Shown here one piece after another: positions 13,624 to 25,507 of a DNA stretch of 64,000 nt (positions are counted from its first letter, which is position 1; every line of letters starts with the position of its first letter). The position numbers and the translations under genes were made by a program. Origin of the DNA: Saccharum officinarum (lineage: Eukaryota; Streptophyta; Magnoliopsida; Poales; Poaceae); contig CM036162.1 in NCBI GenBank assembly GCA_020631735.1, positions 91,374,401 through 91,438,400 on the forward strand, written 5' to 3'. The notes under the pieces are model-generated. The model had not been told where the DNA came from and ran no database searches. It saw nothing but the letters and a program-made list of their open reading frames with translations.

Positions 13624-14283
13624 CTGCAAAATGCATAGCCAATGAGCACTGACGATGTGGGAAATTTGTAGATGAATTATTGTAAATATGTCAAACTGAC
13701 TTCATGAAATAGACTTCTCAAAATACTCATGGCACAATAACTCATCACAACTGCGCAATCCATTCAAGCGGATCAATTGGCGCAATCATGCGAGGGAATC
13801 CAACGAGATGTACTTTGATAAAGGCTCACTCACAAAGAGCACAGCAGTTACTGAACCGTTTACGATAATATCTACGTGATTTTTGACCTTTCGCCCGGTA
13901 CTTGGATTCGATCTCAACATTTTTAATTGTCTGAGAAATGCTACTTCAAACTGACCACAAAGAGACTTCTCACGGTAGAGCTCCATGGTGGATCATGACT
14001 AGCCACCTCGATACCAGCGCGTGCCAAGCAGCACAACCTTATGTTGCGCGCCATAGGAGGCCCTCGGTTTCGTCGCGGCACCGAAGGGTGCTAATCGTGA
14101 CACCATCATCGAACGCACGCAATAAGACATCCAATTGTGATCGAAATTAACAGGTTCAACTAAACATCCAGGAAACATGGGGTTCGACCTTACATCCCAA
14201 AAGTCAAGTTATTACAAAGCCTCACTCCAACACAGGGAGGGCACAAAAGACGATCCTAACATCATAGCTACATGATAACTACT

Positions 14284-14898
14284 CTAAGCATCGTCCTCAG
14301 AGTCGGTGTCAAGGATCTCCCCGCCGTCCTCATCACTAACAGGCTCTAACTCCTCATCTTCTTCTTCTTCTGGCTCTTCTTCTGGCGCTTCTTCTGGTAC
14401 GGCATCTTGGGGCCCATTGACCTCCACTTTATCATCATCTTCAGCTATGAAGATTCCCGAACCCATGTCCTCATCGACGTTGTTGTTTTGAGGTAGCAGG
14501 GGATTAAGCTTGTTGTTCAGGCGGTGCACTTCTTCATGAAGATTGTCATTGTATTCTTCAGCATTCTCCAACTGTTGCTCGAGCTCAAACTGACGAGCTC
14601 TCAGAACGTTCTCCTCATGCTAGGCTTCATCCCTCTGGTTCATGACACGGACCAGCATGCGTTGACAGTTGCGGTTTGTTACTGTCAATCTCTAGACTGC
14701 AAGGGTTTCCTTATCACGGTCACGGATCACTTGCTCCAGTTGCTGACGCGCTGCATTCCTGGCAGCAGTCACCTCGGCCAACTCAGCCCACAGCCTTTCC
14801 ACCTCAGTGGGCTCGGGGCGGGGCTCACGTGGAGCTAGCTGGTGGCGAGGGACCCTTCCCCCGGTCGACTTACGGGCGGTCGTCTTAGTACGTGCCAT
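14284..14898 (-). pseudogene. Extra ORF upstream of gag: histone H3-tail mimic, coiled coil, acidic tail (two in-frame stops)
   Basis: Minus-strand frame of about 205 codons starting at the ATG 14896-14898 and ending at 14284-14286, broken by TAG stops at 14692-14694 and about 14620. The N-terminus reads M-ARTKTTARKSTGG and continues to QLA. Against the histone H3 tail, 17 of the first 21 residues match; Gln5, Lys14, Ala15 and Lys18 are replaced by Thr, Arg, Val and His. Lys4, Arg8, Lys9 and Ser10 are kept. No histone-fold sequence follows. Instead there is an Ala/Glu/Arg/Gln-rich heptad-like stretch (about residues 28-110) and a C-terminus very rich in Glu and Asp. It lies between the 5' LTR and gag, in the same orientation. 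I know of no named function. An H3 gene is excluded by the missing fold. The same-frame layout across both stops suggests one ancestral ORF (inference). Confidence 0.75.
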
Positions 14899-14934
14899 CT
14901 GTAGCAACAAGATACGACTTAAAGTGAGGATCAT

Positions 14935-15513
14935 TTAGGGGATACGAAATTTAATTTAGTCAGGACTATTGAAATTTTTAAGGAGGGAGTAAATGATATG
15001 TATGACGTAATTAAACATGATGCATGCATGTTCTGTACGCCCTCTCACCTTAGTAGAAACCTAAAGTTCTAACGCTAGGCGGTGGCATACTTACGTTCTC
15101 TCATATAGGCGAAACTATCGGTCTACTCGTTACGCTGTTAGTGTACCTGCAGCAAATCTCATTTTAGCCCAACAGTTTCCCAATATAGCACGCAAAAAAA
15201 AAACAGTAAATTAAATACTTTCCATATACACATCCCCTGATGTATATACTTCAGTATCAAAGCTACCCGATATATATTCTCACAATTAAGTGCTTACATA
15301 ATTACATGGTTTAAACATGTAAGTATGCAAGTCACCAAAACTACTCTCCCCTTAGACTACCGGTTAGACGATCATGCTCTCACAACTCACACTTACCAGA
15401 GCGTCGAGGCAATTGATCCATACATTACCACCCAAGTGGATGGCATCCATACAATATTACGCCGTATGGACGACGAAACAGAAACAACCAAGATCCCCAA
15501 GTTAGTACTTATA
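14935..15513 (-). other. Untranslated leader of the Tekay-like element, part nearest the extra ORF
   Basis: AT-rich leader between the extra ORF and the inserted solo LTR. It continues at 20618-20756 on the far side of the insertion. No gene or strong motif was seen. Confidence 0.6.
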
Positions 15514-15518
15514 ATAAG

Positions 15519-18500
15519 TGTAACGGAACCGTCCAAATTATAAGAGCACAAGTTCAAAAACAATCACCGAAACGATCAAATTCTCAAACTTGAGCCCATA
15601 TAACTCCGGTAGTCCACGAAACCACGAGGGACTTCAAACCAAACCGAGAGCAACCAGATCGTAGTGATTCAACATAACACAACACTTGTTACAACAGTTC
15701 GTAAGTAGCTCTCATACATCGGAGTACAGATAATTTTATTACAAAACTAAAATAAAGATTAGCGGAAGCAACATAATTTCTGAAATCATTTTAAGTCAAA
15801 TACTGCCAGTACATAGTCACATCCTGCAAAAGCATACCAGAAAAGATACTATAGAGACCATGCCCATATGGTCTAGTCTTCACGCCCACATGGCGAAGAC
15901 AATACTTGCAGCAACAAGTAGGAATCTGCTACCTGCAACAGGTGGGAAAATAAACCCTGAGTACGAGAAGGTACTCAGCTAGACTTACCCGTCAAAAACC
16001 AGAAACAAAGGTGACACCAAGGATTATGCAAGGCTTTATAAAGTGGGCTAGCTTGACTCATTTGTAGAAAAGCTTATTACAAATCAGTAATCATTAATGC
16101 TTAAGCATCAAGTTAATAATCATTAATCTGTCATCTAGATTAGCACCTGTACTAGAGCAATCACTTTATTAGGAGCAAACAATATTAACCATAGCAGGTA
16201 TAATAAGGCCATCATCATTATCATCAATTTCGAACCATCATTAATAATTAGTGTATCTACGCTGGAGATAACCAGTCAAGTTTCTCACTATCCGGGAGAG
16301 ACGGCGACTCGAATCGATTCCAACTCAGCTGAGGGGGGTATTCCTGACACTCACCCGGTAAACCCCGCTAAAGGCAGCCGTAGATAACCTTTGGTACAAC
16401 TCAGGGTGGGCCCGAACAGCGCCGCGTTCTCGGGGATACCAGTGGCCAGGAAGCTCAGGACTTTTAACTCACCTGCCCTTGGACCCTCTGGCTCCCTTCC
16501 GAGGCGACTTTCACTTTTCGACTTCGCAGCCTGAGTTGAGCTACTAGGCTTCGCGGTCGGCAACCTCAGGCCGGCCAACTAAATGTCAGGCATGCGTTCA
16601 AAATGACATAGAAGGCTCCAGGTCTCGGTCCTTAATCGACACAGACGGGGATAGATCCACACCCAAGGCCTCCATGCCTTGCTGTTTCACTATCATCATC
16701 CCGCCCGGTCTCATTTCATTTTATTGCACATGGTTCACTTCCACGATAGCAAATATAGCCAACCGTGACCTGATCAAGCCCTATATCTCGCAGGTGACAG
16801 GAAATCACCCGACTTCTACCGGTCTAATTTAGCAGGGCTAAGCATAGATACGATCCTGTCTACTTAGGATTCAAGGTTCGAATTGCTGGACAAGGAGTGT
16901 TATCAATGCAGCAAGGGTTTTCAACCAACTCCTATCACGTAATGCAACAATACATATAACATGTATATAAAGATAATTGCTTTAAAAGTAGGAGACTTAT
17001 AATGTTCCGGGGCTTGCCTTAACCGAAAGAAGAGAGATCAAGGTTCGGCTTCAAGAACGATTCCCACGTCTTCTCCGGCTTCGTCGGACTGGACTTCCAG
17101 TTCTCGAACGGACTTCAACCTCGGGTTCCACGCCCCGCGGAACTTCGCTTGTAACACGATTCTTGGCACACCTATTGCATGTATATGCATCCAATGAATT
17201 TCACGTATGCATCCAAAAATGACATGATGATTTATGGACGTGCATGAATGATGTGAAGATGAATGCAATGACATTGCAACGTTGTAAGCACAAAACCAAG
17301 TCATGTGGTGCTCTATTCAAATCACTTCAAGATTAGGTGCAAATTTCCTCTCCGGTATTAACATGTTTGAACATCCCTAAGAAACCACTAAGTATCACAA
17401 AGTTAAGACTAAACACGCACGTAACAAGATTCCATAAATTAGGATTTACAACATATTATCAACAGTAGCTAAGAAAACTCACAACTGGAGTTCTACCAAT
17501 CCGAATGACCTGAAAGAGGACATTCTGGAAAGCTTATGAATTTGTCTACATTTCATTTATAAACATCTAAGCATGATTTCATCATTTACCAAGTTAAAAT
17601 AGCATACATACAGAATCTGTTCTAAAAGATAGAGAGCACTTCCAAAACTGAACCTAACTTGGAACAGCTGTCATTTCTAAACTATATGTCCAAATGCTAC
17701 CACAATTTACTAGCAACTAGTTCATGAAATTCCCAACAACTTTGCTATAAATCACCAAGCATGAAAACATCATTATCATAGGTTAATTTTCTTAACTAGC
17801 AAATCTGTCCAGAAATGACAGATTCACTAACTTAAATAATTAATGACGATTCAAAAGCACAATTGGACCAAACCAAGTTTACCAACTTATTGTGCATATC
17901 AAAGGAACATCAGAAAGTATAGTGCCAACTTCTAAATAAATTATTTAATATTCTTTTATAATTTATTTAGTTAATTAGGTGATTAAAGAAACATACAGTA
18001 AAACTATATATAAAAATCTACGAAAATTACAGTAGCCACCTAATGCTTCACATAGGCTACCATAAAAATTTCACTTCATTTTGACAAGCAGATATGGAGA
18101 TATCAAAAATAACAGATGGTAGGTCTAGTTCTAGCATAAATAGAAAACCCTATTGAAAAGTATCAAACAACAGATTTCATATTTTTCCTAGCATCTTTCT
18201 AACATAAGAACAATACTCACTAAGTTTCACCCTTACTGGATCTATAGAAAAATTATGAAAATTCACACAAGATCCATTCAAGCAAACAAGATAATTATAT
18301 AACTCCACCAAACTACATCCAAATTGCATTAAAATTTAACCATAAGCTATTCATGGTAGGAGAAGTTTACTATAAAAATTTCATGTCATTTGGAGCTTCA
18401 CAGAGAGAGATATCATTTTCTCCTTTTTCCACATGAATAAAAGAGATAAATAATAACTATTTAATTAATCACAAAACATGGTACACATTATATTTTTATA

Positions 18501-20612
18501 ATAAACTAGACATTACCAGGAACCCAACAAAATTGTAACCACATTGTTTGGATCTATTAATCATGAGATACGTATTTTTGAATCTATACATAGTTCTGTG
18601 AAAAAGGATAAAAAGAAAACCAATTTCTGGAAATCCTAACGGCTTACTGGGCCGGCCCGGAAGATTACCGCGGCCCAGAGGCGCGCGCGTGCGCTCGCAC
18701 GTGACTGCGCGGCCCACTCACGCTGCTCGGCCCAGCTCGCTGGCTCAACCGAGCCAAGGCAGAGGAGGGAGGCGCCGACACGCGGGTCCCGCCTGCCATA
18801 GAGAGCAGAGCAGGGGAGCGGTCGTGGCCGGCGTTTGCTCGCCGGCGGCGATAGCTCCGACGGTGCTAAAGGCATCGTCGTGCTCGCCACGACGAGACAC
18901 ACCCAAGGATGCCTCGGGTTTGGCTTCTACCAGCGTCTACCTACGGTAGTGATGTGCACAGCGGACGGCGGCGAGGTCGCGGCGAAAATCCGGCAACGGC
19001 GAGCGCGCACTGTCCCACCTACGCTCGGTACGAGCTTCTCGGTGTCAAGGTGAAGCCAATTGCGAAGAAAATGGAGAAAAAGGGAGCCTCTAAGTACTCC
19101 GGCCACGGTGAGCTCGATCTCCGGCGAGGTCGAGTCATGGCGGCGGCAGCGGATTAGGCAATATGCCCTCACCTTTGGTCGAAAGACGCAACGAGAGGGC
19201 GAACGGGGTAGAGGGGATGATGGTGAAGCTATGGGCGGGTTTTTGTGGCTGGCGGTGCGGTGGCGCTCGCACACGAGCTCACTGAAGCTCGCGGTGGTGA
19301 TGGTGCAGAGTTTTTCCGCTGCGGTGGAGACAGCAGAGAGGGAAAGGAATGGCGAGCGAGATGAGGGGCGAGGGGTCGACTCGGTCTTCACATTTGTGCA
19401 CGCACTCGCGACGTGGAGGCACCAGCAGAGCGTGAACGCCACGCGGCAGCGCCGCTCTGAGCTCGGTCGCCACGACAGCGTCGCTGTCTGAACCTCTGAA
19501 ATGGAACCCGAGAGGATTGACTGACAGTGTGATTTTGGTGTCGATTAACTCACAAATGAGCTCGAGTTAGTGAAATATCTAATTAGCAAACTTGTAGACC
19601 TATGTGAGTACTACAAGTTTGTCAAAAAGATCATGGACTGGTTCGGTTTCGTTAGTGAGATACAGTGCCCTAAAGTGAGGCACATGAAAACTGAAATGGA
19701 GTTTCAGTTACACCATGACTGAAACATGATTTTCTAAGCACTCTATCTCCTAAACCCTTGAGAACTAGGTGATGGTGTTATTGACAATCTTGTAGAGCTA
19801 AGTGAGTTATACAAAAGTGTCAATATGGGTTAGAGCTGGTTTGGTCAGGTTTTCAAACTACAAGCTCCCAAAGATGGGTACTTGGAAACTGAAAAGCAGT
19901 TCTAGGACTTAGAAAAATTCTAAGTGTGAAAACAGCCTTCCATTCCCACATGTGGGCCATGTTTGGGCATGATCCAAGCTTTTTCATGAGATGATCCCAA
20001 AATAACTTTTGTTCCTCATGAAATTTGGCACAACTTTGGTAAAGGGTGCACCTCCATGCAAGGTCTCTAGGTTGGAGTTTTTAATTAGTCAAACTAGGGC
20101 ACTCCCGAGGTCACCCCAAGGTCAAACCTCCACTAGAGGGCAAATTAGTCAATTTGGTCAATATGAACAGTGCTTCATTAGGTGTCCTAAGCATAGTTAA
20201 GCTACTAGAGATCATGTAAGAGCATCACAAGTGTCATCTACCCAAAAACCCTAGCAACACATAAAGGAAACACATAGAAAACCACAAATGTTGCAATTGT
20301 TTCAAAACCATGTTTCACCTGTTTCATGACCTTGTTACACAACTTAAGCTTGTCATGTTACCCTTACAATAATGATATGTTTCAAGGTATGAAAAACACA
20401 TGTTGCATCTACATGCTGCACTAACCAAATTTCTTTATAAACACAATTTATGAAACAAGCATAATTGAGTATGTTGCATACTTATTTTTCAAATGTTGCA
20501 GATGAATGTTTCAAACAAGGATGCACATGAAATGACGATGCTTATGGTAATGTCATGCCATGATCATGCATTAGGAATGCATTATGAGGCTAACTAACAC
20601 CAGGGTGTTACA
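15519..20612 (-). mobile_element. Solo LTR of a Tekay-like sister family (5094 bp)
   Basis: Begins TGTAACGGAACCG and ends CAGGGTGTTACA. The target duplication ATAAG is perfect (15514-15518 and 20613-20617). Ends and many internal blocks resemble the LTRs at 4510 and 20771, including the opening segment, the CCCGCCCGGTCTCA segment and the GC-rich block (about 18640-19490). Overall divergence is high, so it belongs to a related family rather than the same one. There is no internal coding region, so it is most simply read as the product of LTR-LTR recombination after insertion. Orientation follows similarity to the host LTRs. Confidence 0.9.
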
Positions 20613-20756
20613 ATAAGCCACCTAAGAGTCCTTATTTGGGCTAAGGGATGTGATCACTGGCATACCTATAAAATAATTTTTTATAGTTTTAACCCTTTTC
20701 ATAATCAAATACTTTTGTTTTTAAATACTCGTACGATGTGTTTAATGTTGAATTAT

Positions 20757-20768
20757 GCTCCGGTACTA
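20757..20768 (-). other. Primer binding site of the Tekay-like element (initiator tRNA-Met type, degenerate)
   Basis: Two bases inside the 5' LTR, the minus strand reads TAGTACCGGAGC. It matches the usual TGGTATCAGAGC primer site, complementary to the tRNA-iMet 3' end, at 9 of 12 positions. Confidence 0.6.
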
Positions 20769-20770
20769 GC

Positions 20771-23700
20771 TGTAACAGAACCGACCAAATTATAAGAGCA
20801 CAAGTACAAAAACAAGCGCCAAAGCGCTCAAATTTTCGAACTTGAGCCCATATAATCCCGGTAGTCAATCGAAACCACGAAAGATTTCCAACCAACTCGC
20901 TTACAACCAGGATCGCATCATTCAACATACAACATCATACGTTACATTTCACAAGTAGTTCCGAAATAAGTTTACACACACGGAGTCGCAATTATTACAA
21001 ACCAAGTTTATAAAGTAGCGAAAGCATAACACACACCAGTTGTTTAACTACTGCCAGTCTTGATGATCAACAACCCGCAAAAGCATTAGGAAAGTACGTA
21101 AAATATGATCACGCCCTAGTGATCTAGTCTTCGTCACCCGCAGGGTAGAGACAATTTTTGCAGAAGCCTTGGTAGAGCATATCATCTGCAACAGGAGGGA
21201 ATAAACCCTGAGTACTGGAATGTACTCAGCTAGACTTACCCGTCAAAAACCAGAAAAAAGATGACGCCAAGGATTATGCAAGGCTTACACAAGAGGCTAG
21301 CTGACATCACATTTTGCATAAAGGCATAAGTCATTGAAACTCTTATAACCTGTACTAGCAGTGATTTTTAGCATTTACCTGTCATCTATCTTAGCACCTG
21401 TACTAAACATGCACTTGATTATAATCAAACAATTATCATTATTATATCTAGAGCAGGTATGAATTGTGGCAACATTGTATCATTCCCTTAACCACCAGTT
21501 CATTTAATGAGATCTACGTTGCCGCTGCTCAAGTCAAGTGCTCACTAACCGGGAGCGACGGCGATTCGAATCGAATTCCTATCCAGCTGGAGGGGTATTT
21601 CTAACACTCACCGCGTAGGCCCCTGCCAGGGTCGCACAAGCCACCTTTTCATATGATTCAGGAATCGCGGGTCCGAATGATGTCGCGACCCTAAGGGCGA
21701 CACTCTGCCAGGTGATAGGGACTCTAACCCCCCTTGGTCTCACGCCAATGTCCCCAAGCACATCCTTTCTCTCCTCCAAGAAGCAACCTACCATTCGATT
21801 CCCGGCCTGAATCACATTACTCGGCTTCGCGGTCGGAACGGCTTATCCGGCCAACTAAGTGTTAGACTGCGTTCAACATGACTCAAGGACGTACAGCGAA
21901 TCGGTCCTTAAACGACTCAGACGGGCATAGCTCCACACCCAAGACGTGAAGTGTCTTGCGGCTGTACTATCGAACTCCCGCCCGGTCTCAATTTCATTTT
22001 AAAGCATGGTTCCATCCACGATAGCCATAAAGCCACTCGTGACTCCTTCCTACATCTCGCGGATGACCGGAAATCACCCGACTTCTACCGTACTAAGCAG
22101 GGCTAAGCATTGACATGTACCTAAACCTAATATAGGATTAAGTACGATATCTGAACAAGGACAGGTGTAATGCAATAATTGTTTTCATACAACTCCTACC
22201 ACTTAATGCATTAAACAATTAAAAGTACTCAAGATTAATTTATAAAATAGTAGGTTCAGCATGCACCGGGGCTTGCCTTTCAGAAAGGTCGAGGGTCGGT
22301 GGTCAGGACACTCAGGCAGGTCGTCTGCGGAAACTTCTTCGCCGGTTGGTTCCTCTGGCTGCTCCGGCTGGTCCTGGATCTCCTCCGGTATCACTTGCTC
22401 GAATTCGAGGAGCGTTACCCCCTCCGGAACACCTATTGCATGAGTGCATAATAAATATCATGGGTGCATAATGGGTGCAACATGCTCGGAATGAAATGCA
22501 TTTCAGAAATAAAAATATTCTAATCAAGTCACTTTATCAGTACGTGCAAATCTCTTCTCCGGTAGAGAAGTACTCACCTAAGCTACTCAACCTAAGATAC
22601 AGCTGTTCTTCTTCGGTTAAGGCCCTAACACCTAACAACACAAGAGTAATATTACTTAGGTTACCACAGTAACATATTCTGGACAACAGCTCAAAGATTC
22701 TAACACAACTGCCTCCTTAAATTCCTAAGTTCTTCCATGTCGAATTTCCCAAGTTCCAGAATCTGTCCTTTCTAAACAGAGAGTAGCTAATTCTGGACTG
22801 GCACTTTAAACAGCAATTACTCCCAAACTATTTGGCTAAATACTCCCAAATTTTGACACAAGCTAGTTTATCAAGTTTACTACAACTTTGGTACTTACAA
22901 GTTTTCCAGAAAACAATTTTATTTAGGGTCAAACCCAAATATACTACCAGCTGTCCAGAGAACCTAGAATTACAAGGATTAAATATTTATTCATGTAGCA
23001 AACTTTCTCTAAGACCAAACCAATGTTACCAAAAGTTCACACTGGTCACAAAAACACCAGAAAGTAAGGTGTGCCCACCTAGAATATTTATTTATACTCA
23101 TTTCTTAATTAACTTAATTAATCAGAGGAATAGTAAACATATAAGAAAACTACACCATTAAATCTACAAAAATTATAGTAGACACTACACGTCCTAAGTA
23201 GACTATCATAAAAATTTCATACCATTTGAGTAAGTATAACAACCTACACAAAAATGGTAAATCAGAATGGCTTAAAATGGCATAATTAGGAAACCTTAGT
23301 GAAAAGTGTCAACCAATAGATTTCATATTTTTCCTAGCATCTATAAGGTACCAAGATACTACCTACCAAGTTTCATGGCCATAGGATTCATATATAATTT
23401 ACAAAAATTCACACAAGTATCTACCAATGATAAAAGGAAAATCTATAACTCAAAAACGACACATGCAATGACTCTCAAATTTTAACCAGAGCTTCTACTA
23501 CACAAGACTAGCTTACCCACAAAATTTCATAATTTTTGGATCACAAAAACTCAAGATATGATTTAAACAATTTTGCATGCATTCAAAAACACTTTTCAAG
23601 TTCCTATTTAATCCATCCAAAAATTTCTACATAACATGCTCAAGACATATTTTTATTAAATACTATACCTAACTGTGAGTCTAACAAAATTGGAAGTACT

Positions 23701-25403
23701 CAATTTGGAGCTACCAATTAGGAGTTACAAAAATCACAAATCAGCATTCAAAACTGAAAATTTGAACTATCCTTAAGAACAACAGCCACTGACATGTGGG
23801 ACCCGGCTGTCAGCCGACCCCACTGGTCAGCGACAGCAAAGCAGAGGAGGTGGCTGCGACACGCGGAAGACGGCGTAGCTCGCCGACGGTGACCTCACCG
23901 ACGACGAGAACGGCACCATCGTGACCGCCTAGACCTACTGCGTCGATTGGTACCCTAACCGCAAACCCTACCGAACCCTAGGTATGTCGGCCATGGCGCG
24001 ACGGTGCGCGGCCGTGTTCCGGCTCGGCCGGACTGGCTTCACCAGCAACCTCAACATGAGGGCTACTACGCGTGCTAGGGAAGATGGAACGAAGGCGAGG
24101 GAAGAAGGAGTGGTGCGGTGATGCTCTGGCCACGGTGAGCGCCATCTCCGGCGAGGGTGCGACGGCGCGGGAACGCCGACAGCGGCCTCACCTGAGGTCG
24201 ATTGACCGCGCGGAGATGATGACGAGCAAGAGGGGATCTCGGCGGAGCTTCGGTGAAGGTGTAGTGCGCGTTTTCGTGGTGGTGAGTGCGCGGGAGCTTG
24301 CCGAAGCTCATGGCGGTAATGGCGGAGCGGCTGCTTGCTTGGCGCAGCGCGCGGTGGAGGAGAAGAAAGGCGAACTGGAGCGGGTGAGGGTGTCGGCAGA
24401 CGTGGGGTGGCTTCAAGACGTGGCTGCGACGCCAGAATGCGCACGGCGCGTGGCCAGCGCGGTCAGCCGGCCATCGACGCGCGGCGTACACGCGGCCACC
24501 GAGTTCTGATTCGCCCGAGCACTGTAGCATCTGAACTTTTCGTTTCAGTATCCATCGAGCCGACTGAGAGCGAAACTTATTGACAATGGATCTCCCAATC
24601 CGCGGCGATCCATGGTAAGTTGTAGTTAACAAAGTTGGAGATCTACATGTGGTCTACAACTTTCACAATTGGAGCTCGAGCTGGTTCGGCTTGGTTGGCA
24701 GACTACAGAGCTCTCAACTAGGGTATATGAAACTGAAACTCAGTTTTCATACTTAGAAATTTTCTAAGTGTTGAATCCAACTCCAAATCTGACTTGTGGG
24801 TCCTTTTTGAGCATGTTGTGCACTTTTTCATGACTTGACTTCTAAACAAAGTTTGTTCCTTATTAAATTTTCTACAACTTTGTTTTAGGTTGCTCAGGCA
24901 TGCAAACATCCTAAGCTACACTTTATAAATAGTCAAACATAGAAGCTCTAGGGTCCAAATTGGTCAATCATGACTTGGAAACCTAATTAGGCAAAATGAT
25001 CAACATGAACAATGTTCCAAATGACATTTTAGGTGTGACTAAGTTACTTACAAGCAATTTTTTTGCCAAACCATGCATTGGTCACACAAGAGTCAAGCAG
25101 GATATATACTGAAACAATGAAAAACATAAGAAATGTTGCAAATGTTTCATAGTCATGTTTCACATGTTTCATGATCTTGTTGTATAGTATTAACTAATCT
25201 TGTTTCACTAAGTGAGTGGCACATGTTGCACTTAAGTGTTGCGCACTTTACATTTCATAAAAGAACAACACTCATGAAATATACAACATGTTGCAATGTT
25301 TCGAAATCATGTTTCATGTGATATAAGTTCACGAATGGATGCATGATGCTCGTGTTCATGAAATGCAGTGCAAATGTGGAAGCTAAACACCAGGGGTGTT
25401 ACA
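20771..25403 (-). repeat. 5' LTR of the Tekay-like element (4633 bp)
   Basis: Partner of 4510-9221, with the same termini. It lacks about 79 bp present near 6435-6530 in the partner. The GC-rich block is at about 23780-24510. As the 5' LTR it would hold the promoter; no confident TATA box was picked. No gene was seen. Confidence 0.95.
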
Positions 25404-25408
25404 CGGAC

Positions 25409-25483
25409 ATTCGGAGTCAGGCATCCAGAAAAATAGCGGGAAAATGATGTTGGCACGCAGCGTCCCCTACCTGGCGCGCCAAC
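25409..25483 (-). other. Leader and candidate primer binding site of the outer gypsy element
   Basis: Right-hand continuation of the gypsy element after the Tekay-like insertion. On the minus strand the LTR end CCGACA is followed by GTTGGCGCGCCAGGTAGG, the place for a primer site. I could not assign a tRNA with confidence. Confidence 0.6.
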
Positions 25484-25507
25484 TGTCGGCGTTCGGTCCT
25501 GCGGGGG

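Larger units (their letters stand above)
4510..25403 (-). mobile_element. Tekay/Del-like chromovirus (Ty3/gypsy), 20.9 kb, with nested solo LTR
   Basis: Complete LTR retrotransposon in minus orientation. LTRs 4510-9221 (3') and 20771-25403 (5') both run TGTAACA...TGTTACA and are nearly identical apart from scattered substitutions and one 79-bp length difference near 6435-6530. The flanking target duplication CGGAC is perfect (4505-4509 and 25404-25408). Order along the minus strand is 5' LTR, PBS, leader (interrupted by a solo LTR), extra ORF with H3-like tail, gag-pol with chromodomain, PPT, 3' LTR. Long LTRs, a single gag-pol frame and a C-terminal chromodomain fit the Tekay/Del branch. It is non-autonomous now, with stops in both reading frames. 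Confidence 0.95.

Noticed and set aside
14692..14934. A genuine histone H3 gene.
   Set aside because: Only the tail matches. No histone-fold residues follow, and the context is a retrotransposon leader.
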